Part shown: positions 1-8,853 of the stretch, in pieces
Layout: each line of letters begins with the position of its first letter
Numbering within the stretch: position 1 is the stretch's first letter
Assembly (NCBI GenBank): GCA_963667855.2
Contig: CAXXKI010000004.1
Coordinates: forward strand, 434,001-498,000
Length of the DNA stretch: 64,000 nucleotides
Direction of reading: 5' to 3'
From: G963667855 sp963667855
GTDB taxonomy: Bacteria; Planctomycetota; Phycisphaerae; UBA1845
Position numbers and translations under genes: made by a program
The notes under the pieces: generated by a model
Told to the model about the DNA's origin: nothing
The model's database searches: none
The model's input: the letters and a program-made list of their open reading frames with translations, nothing else

Positions 1-537
1 CTTACATATTACAATGGGCGCGCTCAGCCACTGAACCAACTTCGTTTGGGATTGGCGGGGTATGAATCCCTTCAAGAAGGGCTGGCGGTTCTTTCCGAGT
101 ATCTGGTAGGAGGACTGAACAGGCCCCGCTTGCGTCTGTTGGCAGCCCGAGTCCTGGGCGTTGACCGGTTGATCAGAGGTTCATCGTTTGTAGATACGTT
201 TGCGGAGATACACGAGTCCTTTGGTTTTCCAAAGAACGTGGCTTTTTCCATAGCCCTGCGTATATACCGGGGAGACGGGTTTGCCAAGGACGTTGTTTAT
301 CTGCGCGGTTTGTGTGAAGTGTTGAATTATCTTGCACAGGGCGGGGAGCTGGAACAGCTTTTCGTGGGAAAGATTGCTCTAAAGCACCTGCCGATTATCA
401 GTGAGCTGCGGCATCGCGGTATTTTGATTAATCCGCCGTTGAGACCTCGTTACCTGGATATACCGATGGTGAGCGAGAGGCTGGCAGCAATAAGAAACGG
501 AGTAACCGTGTTGGATCTAATCATGGAGAACCGATGA
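1..537 (+). CDS. QEGLA-motif protein (DUF1704 family), 3' part only
   Basis: The reading frame is open from base 1, so the gene begins upstream and only the last 178 codons are present. The motif QEGLAVLSEYLVGGL near the start of the visible part is the signature of the DUF1704 family (formerly described as flavohemoglobin expression-modulating QEGLA proteins). This family is related to eukaryotic metallo-carboxypeptidases of the MATCAP type, in which the Glu of this motif is thought to be a metal ligand. The HExxxH-like part would lie before the window. The stop overlaps the next gene's start by 4 bases (ATGA), so the two are co-translated. Family assignment is firm; the substrate is unknown. 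Confidence 0.8.
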   Translation, partial: LTYYNGRAQPLNQLRLGLAGYESLQEGLAVLSEYLVGGLNRPRLRLLAARVLGVDRLIRGSSFVDTFAEIHESFGFPKNVAFSIALRIYRGDGFAKDVVYLRGLCEVLNYLAQGGELEQLFVGKIALKHLPIISELRHRGILINPPLRPRYLDIPMVSERLAAIRNGVTVLDLIMENR

Positions 538-1580
538 AGATTGGATTTATCGTTAACGATGTAAAGACTGAACAGCCTGGTTATACAACCACGCGGTTGG
601 CTCAGACGGCCCTCAATCTTGGGCATCAGCCCTGGGTAATCGGGATTGGCGATTTAGCCTATGATGGTGACGAACATATAAGGGCTCGAGCATATACAGT
701 GCCCCGAACCAAGTATGGAAACCACGAGGCGTATCTGGCAGACTTGCAGAATCCGAAGAAAGCGATAACGAAGCGAATAACAGTCGACGACCTGGATGCG
801 TTGATGTTACGGAACGTCCCGTCTGATGATATTATCAGGCGGCCGTGGGCTACTACGATTGCCGCGGAGTTTGGTCGACTGGCCACCCGTTTTGGCGTGG
901 TGGTGGTAAACGACCCGACGGGTTTGTTGAAAGCCAACAGCAAGATGTATTTCCAGTTGTTTCCGGCGGAGGTACGTCCTACAACATTGATTACGCGGAG
1001 CCGGGAGGATATCAAGGAATTCGCCAAGGAGCACGGGCGGTGCGTACTCAAGCCGCTGCAGGGATCTGGCGGTTCGAGTGTTTTCCTGGTCAGGCCTGAA
1101 GATTTACCGAATCTCAACCAGATGATAGACGCGGTGAGTCGTGATGGCTACGTAATAGCCCAGGAGTATCTTCCTGCGGCGGAAGAGGGTGACATGCGAC
1201 TTTTCCTGATGAATGGGCGTCCCCTGCAGGTTAAGGGAAAATACGCAGCATTCCGTCGTGTGCGTTCGGGTGGTGATATGCGTTCGAACATTCACGCGGG
1301 AGGCACATTGGCGCCTGCCCACGTTGATTCGGCTGCGTTGCGCGTGGCGGAAATCGTTCGCCCCAAGCTGGTTCAGGACGGTATGTTCCTGGTGGGGCTG
1401 GACATAGTGGGGGACAAGCTGATGGAGATCAACGTGTTCAGTCCCGGGGGATTGGGAAGTGCACAAAGGTTTACCAATATCAATTTCTCCCGTTACGTGA
1501 TAGACGCTATTGCGAGGAAAGTGCAGTATATGGAATATTACGGCCGGAACTTCGACAATGTGGATATGTGTACGTTGTAG
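534..1580 (+). CDS. Glutathione synthetase-like ATP-grasp ligase
   Basis: A 348-residue ATP-grasp ligase. The N-terminal part (1-120) looks like the GshB substrate domain. The ATP-binding segment KPLQGSGGSSVF is at 173-184, the acidic/basic pair GDMRLF at 219-224, a RSNIHAGG loop at 250-257, and the metal-binding segment LMEINVFSPGG at 296-306. These match prokaryotic glutathione synthetase (GshB) rather than RimK. The gene overlaps the upstream QEGLA gene by ATGA. No gamma-glutamylcysteine ligase is visible, so the product may be another peptide-like amide rather than glutathione. The enzyme class is secure; the substrate is not. Confidence 0.8.
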   Translation: MKIGFIVNDVKTEQPGYTTTRLAQTALNLGHQPWVIGIGDLAYDGDEHIRARAYTVPRTKYGNHEAYLADLQNPKKAITKRITVDDLDALMLRNVPSDDIIRRPWATTIAAEFGRLATRFGVVVVNDPTGLLKANSKMYFQLFPAEVRPTTLITRSREDIKEFAKEHGRCVLKPLQGSGGSSVFLVRPEDLPNLNQMIDAVSRDGYVIAQEYLPAAEEGDMRLFLMNGRPLQVKGKYAAFRRVRSGGDMRSNIHAGGTLAPAHVDSAALRVAEIVRPKLVQDGMFLVGLDIVGDKLMEINVFSPGGLGSAQRFTNINFSRYVIDAIARKVQYMEYYGRNFDNVDMCTL

Positions 1581-1601
1581 CCGGTATTTGCGAGTTCATA
1601 A

Positions 1602-1669
1602 AAGGGGACGTTACTGATTGTTGGGTAAATACAAGTTGCCCGGCGGAAATCAGTAATGTCCCTTTTTTT
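1602..1669. terminator. Bidirectional terminator between convergent genes
   Basis: Arms GGGACGTTACTGATT (1605-1619) and AATCAGTAATGTCCC (1648-1662) pair over 15 positions with one mismatch. The second arm runs into a T tract at 1663-1669. The A tract ahead of the first arm gives U residues on the minus strand, so it can stop both the ATP-grasp gene and the convergent GH18-like gene, whose stop codon lies in the second arm. Confidence 0.75.
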
Positions 1670-2738
1670 CGATCACGTTTGTTTGGGGCGGGGGTAGGAA
1701 GTGGGTTTTGAAATAACACCATTCGGAGTCATTAGTTGCCCATTCACAATAGATGGATACGCCCTGGTAGTTGTCAGGGGGATTTGCGAGCGAAATCAAA
1801 CCCTGGTGGATGCCGGCCAGTGCGTTGGGCATGTTTTCCACCGAGGGAACGTGGTAGCCTGTACCTGAATATTCGTATATTGGTATACCCAATAGGACTT
1901 CTCTGGTTTTCGACCAGTTCAGGATCTCGGCAGTCCAGTCGGCCATCAGTTTACGATATCGCTTACTGTCTGGGAGGGCGGTGTCGTACATCATTACAAC
2001 TATCTGATCGCAACAGCGGGACACTTCGCGGTAATAATCTTCATCCCAGTGAACGTCTTCATGTCGATGCCAGATTGTTGGTGGGGGATATGCGGCTACT
2101 GAGAGGATTTTGTTTTCCGGTATGACACAACGCAGTTCGTCGAGGAGCAATAAGAGATCGGAGTTTCCAGAAGGCCAGGGTTCGATGTTGAGGTGAATAC
2201 CGGATAACTGTGGATAGGTTTCCAGGAATGTTTTGACGTTTTCGCAGAAAAGCTTTCGCCATTGTTCCTGGTCAGGATGGCAGTGGTCATTTAGTACTCC
2301 TCCAATCCACGGTATTACTCGGAAATTGGTAAATACCTTGAGGAACCGGAGAACCTGGTCGTGATTGACCGGTGAGAGTTCACCGAGCGGGCCAACAGGA
2401 GCGACATGGGGAAACACATCTGTTATTCGATTTTCGCTAAGTTTGTTGGCCAGTTTCATTATTGCTTTAGGGTCGCGAAACTCCGCAATGCGGGTTTCCT
2501 TGTTATTGCGAATGAACCAATCGTCTGCGCCCAGCCAGCCGTGCTGCAGCCAGATTCCGTTTTTTCCTTTATCGTGACGGCCGTCGGTTATTATTATGCC
2601 GGGAGACCAAGCCAGATAAGCTGAGGTCGCGATCACCAATATTACGAAAACGGGAAAGACTGTGCGCCAGGGTGGTTTGGTGATAGTGGTAATCACTGCT
2701 CGGGATATGCCTTTTGTTTTGGTTTGCTGCTTTGACAT
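1650..2738 (-). CDS. Membrane-anchored GH18-like TIM-barrel protein
   Basis: A 362-residue protein with one N-terminal membrane segment (about 27-45, FPVFVILVIATSAYLAW) and a large exported domain. The strand GIHLNIEPW (180-188) resembles the strand carrying the catalytic acid of glycoside hydrolase family 18 (DxxDxDxE), but only the last Glu (186) is kept. IVVMMYD (246-252) resembles the later barrel strand that holds the MxYD motif. I infer a chitinase-fold protein that may be a sugar-binding or altered hydrolase. It precedes the convergent terminator at 1602-1669. No strong ribosome binding site is visible before the ATG. Confidence 0.6.
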   Translation of the reverse strand: MSKQQTKTKGISRAVITTITKPPWRTVFPVFVILVIATSAYLAWSPGIIITDGRHDKGKNGIWLQHGWLGADDWFIRNNKETRIAEFRDPKAIMKLANKLSENRITDVFPHVAPVGPLGELSPVNHDQVLRFLKVFTNFRVIPWIGGVLNDHCHPDQEQWRKLFCENVKTFLETYPQLSGIHLNIEPWPSGNSDLLLLLDELRCVIPENKILSVAAYPPPTIWHRHEDVHWDEDYYREVSRCCDQIVVMMYDTALPDSKRYRKLMADWTAEILNWSKTREVLLGIPIYEYSGTGYHVPSVENMPNALAGIHQGLISLANPPDNYQGVSIYCEWATNDSEWCYFKTHFLPPPQTNVIEKKGHY

Positions 2739-2880
2739 ATCGGCATATTACTCAGGTTGTTATGGTATATGCAACTTAGCCCAGGTTGCTACCGGAACAG
2801 GAGTCCGTTTGCCCACAGCTGTCCGGGTTTTAGCGGGCAATGGCTTGTTACCTGTTGATACTTATTGAGATACTGTTTCG

Positions 2881-5800
2881 CTAGGCCTCCAGATCAGACT
2901 GTGCGGTAGGAGGTTCGTTGATTACCGGTAGAGCCGCGTTAATGGAACGAATGTGAATGTCTCGTTGGGGAAACGCGATTTCTATGTTGTGTTTACGGAA
3001 TTCCTGGTCGATGGTGTCGTTTATTTCATCTATCGTGGAAAGATAATGATCTATGTTGCCGACGTAGACACGTACTTCAAAGTCGAGCGAGCTTTCGCCG
3101 AACAGTTTAAAGAAGATCCGCGGGGCGGGATCGTCCAGTACGTTAGGGTGTTCGGTGGCAATGCGATTCAAAAGCTCCCGGGCCAGACGCGTATCCGAGC
3201 CATAGGCAATGCCTACAGGAATAACCAGGCGGAGGATGGAATCGGAGAGGGACCAGTTGACCACGTTTCCGGTGATAAACTCCTTATTTGGTATAACCAA
3301 TTCCTTCCGGTCCCAGCCGACAATGGTGGTTGCTCTGACGCGGATACGGGTGACCGTGCCGCTGGTGTCAGCAACGGTGACGATGTCGCCGATGCGGATC
3401 GGGCGTTCAAAAAGCAGCATTAACCCGGAAACGAGGTTGGCGAATATCTCCTGCAGGCCAAAACCCAATCCGACGGTAATAGCGGCTACCAGCCACTGCA
3501 CTTTAGACCAGCCGATTCCTATCTCCATAAAGGCGATGATCAATCCGGTGACGGTTATGGTATAGCGGGTAATGGTAGTGGCGGCAAATCTGCCGCCGGC
3601 GTCGATCGGCAGTCTTTGAAGGATAGAGATTTCCAAAAGGCCGGGTATGTTTTTGACGGCGATGACGGTGATGAAAACGGCCAAGACCGCCAGTCCCAGG
3701 TTAGCCAGGGTGATAGGTACGAGCTTGTTATACTCGTGTGCCAGCGGCTCGCCGGTGGGCGATACTACGGTTTCGACAACCGGTTGGGTTACTGACCCTA
3801 TTTGCACTTCCCGGAATATACGCAGAGCCGGGAGAGCTTCCGCCCAGATTCCCCAAAGAGCGGCGAACCCGACAATCACCATTGTCATGCGGACTAGTTT
3901 TAAGGTCTGTTCGTTTATTTTCGCGACATCCAGTTTCTCTTCGGGGATACTGATCGACTCTGTTTCCGCGGGAGTTGAGGATTCCTCTTTCATCTGCAGC
4001 TGTTTCTGGGCGGCTCTTTCACGGGCTTCTGCGATGAGGCGGCGGCGCGTCTGCAGCATCAGCCAGCGGTCTACGATTGACCTCAGGACAATCAGTCCGA
4101 AAAGCAACCAGATCGATTCAATGAAACGCGTACCGAGATAAAGCGCGGTATAGTAATATCCCAGTATTGCGGAAATAACAAGAGCCACTGGTATAACCAG
4201 GATTGCCAGATACCACATATGCCGGAGGCGATACAGCCAGCTATTGGAATCCGGCTGGAGTACGGGGCTGAGGACCGGTCCGGAAGGGCGGAGTACGTAA
4301 TAAGCAAACAGGCTGATAGAAAGGAACGCAATTGTGAAGGCGAATCGCCCGAGCGAATCCTTTGCGGTTTCGTCGGGCTGGCCTTCGAGAGTGGCGAAAA
4401 CGAAGAACGTGGGTACAAGCACGGCGGTGAGCCAGTATAAGTGTTTTTTCAACCTAGACAGGGAGCCGACGTTCCAGCGAAAATGCTTTTCAGCAAGACC
4501 GTTATGTCTGATTAATTGTCGCAGTGACTGCAGGGTGAGTGCGATCAGGGCGGTTATGTTGAACCCGTGAGCAACAGCTTTAGAGAAAGCGGAAGCATCC
4601 GGCGCAGCCGAGATGAGGTAGGCTGACACCCACAAGGTTACGGGCCAACGTAAAATCAGCATGGCTGTCGCCAGTAGAACGATGAGGGTTTGCCACATAC
4701 TGTCTTTCGTCGGTACGTTTACGGTTTCGCCGCCTTTGCGGATTCGCTTGGCCATTGAAGGCGATATCAGCCAGATAACGATGATTGCCAGCACACCGGG
4801 AATTGCTGACTCGAGAGATTCGCGGAATGTTTTTGACAGGGATTTGACTGATCCCATCCAATTGGCGGGCTGAAGCAGCCACGTAAGGGCTTTTTTCCCG
4901 TCGGCTGCATCGGAAAGTCCGGGCAGCGAGCCGCTCTTGATCCAGAGGATGTTTTCATCGATATATTGCTTGAACAGGTTAATGGTTGTAACCAATTCAA
5001 TCTCTTTGCCGGCAAGCTCGACGAGTTTGTCGAAGAAGCGGTCGTATTCCTTGATAAGAGTATCGCGGTCGGCCTGAATATTGAGGAGGGCCTCTTCGGC
5101 GGCCTGATGGATCAGGGCCTTCTGGTTTTCGGTCGTCTCAGGGGCGAGAGAGGTCATTATCGTGTCGATTCTGGCTGCAGCGTTCATTGCCTCCCGGCGC
5201 TGATCTTCCAGTTCCATTCTGGCAAGTTGGGCGTTTGTAATTGTATCCTTGTGCTGAAGCAGGTTTCGATTAGAGGGGAGAAGGCGGGGCAGAGTGCCGC
5301 GGTGTTTGCGTAAGAGTTTCCCAATATCGTTAGTCAAACCGGTGGCAGCGACGCGGCGTTTGATTCGGTCGAAGTCGCGATTAACCTGTGAAAGAAGCGA
5401 GTTTTCGTCGGTTAACAACTGGGTAATTTTCGTGATTTCGACCTGCAGGTCTTTAAGGTTCAAGGCCAGCTTTTCCCTTTCCTCGACCAACGGGCGGATA
5501 GCCGGATGAGCGACTTTCAATTGCTCACGAGCTTCGCGCAGGGCGGCCTCTGATTCCTTTTGACCTTTTTCCTGAACCAGCGCCTGCCATGCTGCAGCCA
5601 GTTCTTCGAGATGATGGATTTTTCTGGCGGAACTGCTTATTCGGAGTTGCAAAAGGTCACGACGTGCATCGTAGCTTGAGAGTTCGCTGTTGTATGAATC
5701 GATTTCTTTTTCCAAGGCCAGACGTTTGGACTGGCGCTGTGCTTTTTGAGCGGAACGTATAGCGGTAGATTGTTCGGCCTCCAGATTCAAGGTTGTATCG

Positions 5801-6372
5801 GTCAAGTTTTGCAGTTGGAGCTTGGCGGCTACCAGAAGGTCGGGGATCTCTTTGCGACGTGTTGTTCGTCGATCACGTTCACGTTCCCAATCGGAAAGAG
5901 TTTTTTTCTCAACCTCCAGGTTGTTTTGAGCTTGGCGTAAACTAGCTTCTATTTCGGTTCGTGTGGCATTGCTGGGGGGATTGGCCGTTGCTTTGGGCAG
6001 TGGCTGGGCAAGTTCTTCCTTAATAGCCTGAAGTGTAGCCGGTGCTTTTTCGCGTTCGGCCTGGTATTCCGCTGCTTTGGTTTCGAACTGTTTGGCGATT
6101 TCCAGTTGTTGTATTGCTTGTGTGTACAGGTTTATCGTTTTGGTTTTCTCGTCTTCCGACAGGTTGGTGGCTTCCTGTACTTTGGCGAGTTGCAATTGTA
6201 GTTCATCTATGGAAATAGACGATTTTGGGACGTCGGTTTCGGTTGGTTTTCCGGTCGTTGTCGTATCGGCAGGCTGTTGTTCCCGGCCTATAGCGGAGGC
6301 TGAGATTACAAGGCTGAACAGGAATAGTAATCTCATGGTGAATTTACCGATTATATGTATCTGAGAGGTCAT
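2881..6372 (-). CDS. Large MscS/MscK-type mechanosensitive channel
   Basis: A 1163-residue protein. It begins with a signal peptide-like segment (MRLLFLFSLVISASA after 12 extra residues) and a long, charged, Gln/Glu/Lys-rich stretch to about 480 that reads as periplasmic coiled coil. About ten membrane segments follow. The C-terminal MscS module starts near 880: the pore helix region has VGLGFGLQEIFANLVSGL, followed by FERPIRIGDIV and the beta domain with VIPNKEFITG. This layout matches MscK/KefA-type channels that release solutes on hypo-osmotic shock. The start with GGAGG upstream (6372) is kept; the internal ATG at 6336 is an alternative without a ribosome binding site. Confidence 0.88.
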   Translation of the reverse strand: MTSQIHIIGKFTMRLLFLFSLVISASAIGREQQPADTTTTGKPTETDVPKSSISIDELQLQLAKVQEATNLSEDEKTKTINLYTQAIQQLEIAKQFETKAAEYQAEREKAPATLQAIKEELAQPLPKATANPPSNATRTEIEASLRQAQNNLEVEKKTLSDWERERDRRTTRRKEIPDLLVAAKLQLQNLTDTTLNLEAEQSTAIRSAQKAQRQSKRLALEKEIDSYNSELSSYDARRDLLQLRISSSARKIHHLEELAAAWQALVQEKGQKESEAALREAREQLKVAHPAIRPLVEEREKLALNLKDLQVEITKITQLLTDENSLLSQVNRDFDRIKRRVAATGLTNDIGKLLRKHRGTLPRLLPSNRNLLQHKDTITNAQLARMELEDQRREAMNAAARIDTIMTSLAPETTENQKALIHQAAEEALLNIQADRDTLIKEYDRFFDKLVELAGKEIELVTTINLFKQYIDENILWIKSGSLPGLSDAADGKKALTWLLQPANWMGSVKSLSKTFRESLESAIPGVLAIIVIWLISPSMAKRIRKGGETVNVPTKDSMWQTLIVLLATAMLILRWPVTLWVSAYLISAAPDASAFSKAVAHGFNITALIALTLQSLRQLIRHNGLAEKHFRWNVGSLSRLKKHLYWLTAVLVPTFFVFATLEGQPDETAKDSLGRFAFTIAFLSISLFAYYVLRPSGPVLSPVLQPDSNSWLYRLRHMWYLAILVIPVALVISAILGYYYTALYLGTRFIESIWLLFGLIVLRSIVDRWLMLQTRRRLIAEARERAAQKQLQMKEESSTPAETESISIPEEKLDVAKINEQTLKLVRMTMVIVGFAALWGIWAEALPALRIFREVQIGSVTQPVVETVVSPTGEPLAHEYNKLVPITLANLGLAVLAVFITVIAVKNIPGLLEISILQRLPIDAGGRFAATTITRYTITVTGLIIAFMEIGIGWSKVQWLVAAITVGLGFGLQEIFANLVSGLMLLFERPIRIGDIVTVADTSGTVTRIRVRATTIVGWDRKELVIPNKEFITGNVVNWSLSDSILRLVIPVGIAYGSDTRLARELLNRIATEHPNVLDDPAPRIFFKLFGESSLDFEVRVYVGNIDHYLSTIDEINDTIDQEFRKHNIEIAFPQRDIHIRSINAALPVINEPPTAQSDLEA

Positions 6373-6496
6373 TTAGATACTCGCCTCCAATTGGTCATTC
6401 TGTAAACGCAAACTGCTCGCAGGATGCCTGAGCAATCCGGCTTCAATCTACCGGTATTATCTCTCAAACAGTTGCGGTTGCCAGTTAAAGATGTTT

Positions 6497-7564
6497 TTAA
6501 TGTTCTCGTTCTTGCTTGGCACCGAGCCATCCTTTACGTCGGAAATATAGGAGCATTATGGCAGCAATACCGGACATCGAACCAAGCAGGATCGGATAAC
6601 CCCACTTGGAGTGCAGTTCCGGCATGTTCTCGAAATTCATTCCGTAGATGCCGGCCAGGAAGGATAGAGGGATGAATACGCTGGCCATTATGGTCAGGAC
6701 TTTCATGACTTCGTTTTGCCGGTTACCAACGCACGAGAGGTACAGGTCCATAAGACTTCCTGTAAGTTCGCGATAGGTTTCGATGCCGTCCATGATTTGA
6801 ACGCAGTGGTCGTAACAGTTGTGCAGATGTGTGCGTACGGTGTCCGTTACGAGAGGGTTTTCATCGCGAATCATTGCGCTGATTGCTTCACGCTGGGGCC
6901 ATATCGCCCGGCGAATATCCAGCAGGTCCCGTTTGGCTGTGTGTATTTCGCGAAGTATTTGAGGATTAGCGTCAGCGACGATTTCGTCCTCCAGACTCTC
7001 CAGTTTTTCCCCGAAGGTTTCCAGGATAGGGAAAAACCCATCAATTACGGCGTCGATCAGGGCATATGCCAGGTAGCCGGGACCGGAGTTGTGAAATACG
7101 GGACCTCCCTGTTGGATTCGGTCGCGAACAGGATTGAAAACGTCGCTACTTCGCTCCTGGAAAGTCAGGACGTAGTTTGCTCCTATGAATATGCTGACTT
7201 GTTCCGGAATAACCTCATCTTCCTGCAGCAGCACCATGCGTGTAATAACCAGGGTGTGTTCATCAAAGCGTTCTATTTTCGGGCGCTGGGGGACGTTGAC
7301 CACTGCCTCAAGGGCCAGCGGGTGTATGGAGAATGAATCGGCAAACTGTCGGAGGAGCTGTTCGTCACCGGTTCCCTGAATATCTATCCAGCAGACGGTT
7401 TCATCTTCCAGCAGATCCATTAACTCGGAGACGTTTGTAGTTTCGCGTTCGATAAGATTATCCACGTGGTATTTCATTACCCGTACCCTGGTAGGTTCCG
7501 CGTGGGAATTAATCATGAGAGTACCCGGTTTGGCTCCTACCGGTGTGTGCTTTTTGCGAAACAT
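6497..7564 (-). CDS. corA: CorA-family magnesium transporter
   Basis: A 355-residue CorA protein. The long alpha/beta cytoplasmic domain covers about 1-285. TM1 ends in the family signature YGMNF (GMN motif, the ion selectivity loop), followed by the short periplasmic loop ENMPELHSKWGYP and TM2 (ILLGSMSGIAAIMLLYF). It forms pentamers that import Mg2+ and sometimes Co2+ or Ni2+. I chose the ATG at 7564, ten codons inside the longest frame, because AAGGAG lies six bases before it. Mid-gene motifs such as the long helical stretch around DEIVADANPQIL fit the TmCorA-like subgroup. The neighbours suggest no shared pathway. Confidence 0.92.
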   Translation of the reverse strand: MFRKKHTPVGAKPGTLMINSHAEPTRVRVMKYHVDNLIERETTNVSELMDLLEDETVCWIDIQGTGDEQLLRQFADSFSIHPLALEAVVNVPQRPKIERFDEHTLVITRMVLLQEDEVIPEQVSIFIGANYVLTFQERSSDVFNPVRDRIQQGGPVFHNSGPGYLAYALIDAVIDGFFPILETFGEKLESLEDEIVADANPQILREIHTAKRDLLDIRRAIWPQREAISAMIRDENPLVTDTVRTHLHNCYDHCVQIMDGIETYRELTGSLMDLYLSCVGNRQNEVMKVLTIMASVFIPLSFLAGIYGMNFENMPELHSKWGYPILLGSMSGIAAIMLLYFRRKGWLGAKQEREH

Positions 7565-7621
7565 GCATGTCTCCTTCAATGTTCGGCGCGCCACTTGATC
7601 AAGGACGACAGCTGAACCTGA

Positions 7622-8491
7622 CTATTTGCGCGACAGGAGCAGAGGACCTTCGTACTTATGGATAACCTGCTCTGTTGTACTGCCCAGGACCATTCTGTGA
7701 ATACGCGAGTGGCCATATGCCCCCATAATCATCAACGTGTCCGGCGTTGCTCGTTTTAAGATGGCAGTTGCCGGATCATCAGTATCATAATCGAATCTGG
7801 TTTTGGAGCTATCATAATTGAGGCATTGTTCTGAACGTTGTTTTATTTTGCTTTGGCTATGTTCGTCTGGAGCCGCAATGAGGATTTCTACGGGTAGATC
7901 AAGCGAGTTACCAATGGTAAATCCCATTTCAAGTGTATGAGTTCCCATTTCCATACCGCCATAGGCAACTATGATTTTTGCGGGAGCGTGAAACTTATTC
8001 GGTGCAAGAAGTATCGGTTTGTCGGTGCGGCGAACGACAAGTTCCGCATTGGTTCCCAGCATTTCTTTGACATCAGGCCGGCACCCTCGCTTGCCCAGCA
8101 GGATGAGGGAGTAGTCGCTACATGCATTAAGCAGAACATCTATTACTCGTCCTGTTTTCCGTAGGACTTCTACGGAAACGCCATAATCTTTAGCTATATG
8201 ACGAACATTGTTTTCGATTTCATTTCCTATACGATTGGCCAATCGTTCTGCCTGCTGGACTAGTTTTGTCAACGTCTCACCATGGGTGTAAACAGTTCCT
8301 GGTGAAAAAAGCAGGTCTTCGACAACAATCGCATCTACTTGCTTTGACGTGTTTCGGGCCAGGTGCAGAGCAAATCGCAGGGCGGATAGGGAGTGGTCTG
8401 AGCCACCCGTCGCTACAAGCATTCGTGAGAGAAGATTGGGTTTGGAATGTGAATTCTCTTCATTAGTGTCAAAACCTGACGCGGTAGACAT
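7622..8491 (-). CDS. Tandem-domain universal stress protein
   Basis: A 289-residue protein with two UspA domains (about 20-150 and 155-289). Domain 1 starts RMLVATGGSDHSLSALRFAL; domain 2 starts AKIIVAYGGMEMGTHTL. The C-terminal G-x2-G-x9-G-(S/T) type nucleotide loop is visible as GAYGHSRIHRMVLGSTTEQV. Such proteins bind ATP or other nucleotides and act in stress tolerance. The ATG at 8491 is preferred because GGAG lies seven bases upstream. Its neighbour CorA is 57 bases downstream on the same strand, so co-transcription is possible. Confidence 0.88.
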   Translation of the reverse strand: MSTASGFDTNEENSHSKPNLLSRMLVATGGSDHSLSALRFALHLARNTSKQVDAIVVEDLLFSPGTVYTHGETLTKLVQQAERLANRIGNEIENNVRHIAKDYGVSVEVLRKTGRVIDVLLNACSDYSLILLGKRGCRPDVKEMLGTNAELVVRRTDKPILLAPNKFHAPAKIIVAYGGMEMGTHTLEMGFTIGNSLDLPVEILIAAPDEHSQSKIKQRSEQCLNYDSSKTRFDYDTDDPATAILKRATPDTLMIMGAYGHSRIHRMVLGSTTEQVIHKYEGPLLLSRK

Positions 8492-8853
8492 TAACAAGCT
8501 CCTAGATAATTCTCATGTTCGATGCACTCTAATCACTCTGTGCATGGGCAGACTGTCCAGCGAGTTACCCGCTCTTTTTCAGCTTACGGTTGTTATAATC
8601 AAAGAGTTTACAAAACGCTATCATTATGTTTTATCGACTGTCGAAGTTACTTTTCGGGCTTTTTAACCAGCAGCGTATAGAGTTATACAAACTGTTGATC
8701 GGGGTAGCTACTAGTGCTTTTCGTGTTGGCCTTGCTGACCGAAATCGTTAACGAATCAGGAGCTGAGACGCGGAGCGGTGCAGGAAAACACCAGTTAGTG
8801 GGTTATTACTTCAGGGGCTTATCAATGCGGCAGCAGGGTGACTGTGCTCCGGA
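8492..8853. other. Intergenic stretch without a gene
   Basis: This 362-base gap separates two minus-strand genes and has stops in every frame. It should hold the promoter of the universal stress gene and the 3' end of the phosphorylase transcript. I see no convincing -35/-10 pair with normal spacing and no strong terminator hairpin. Confidence 0.5.
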
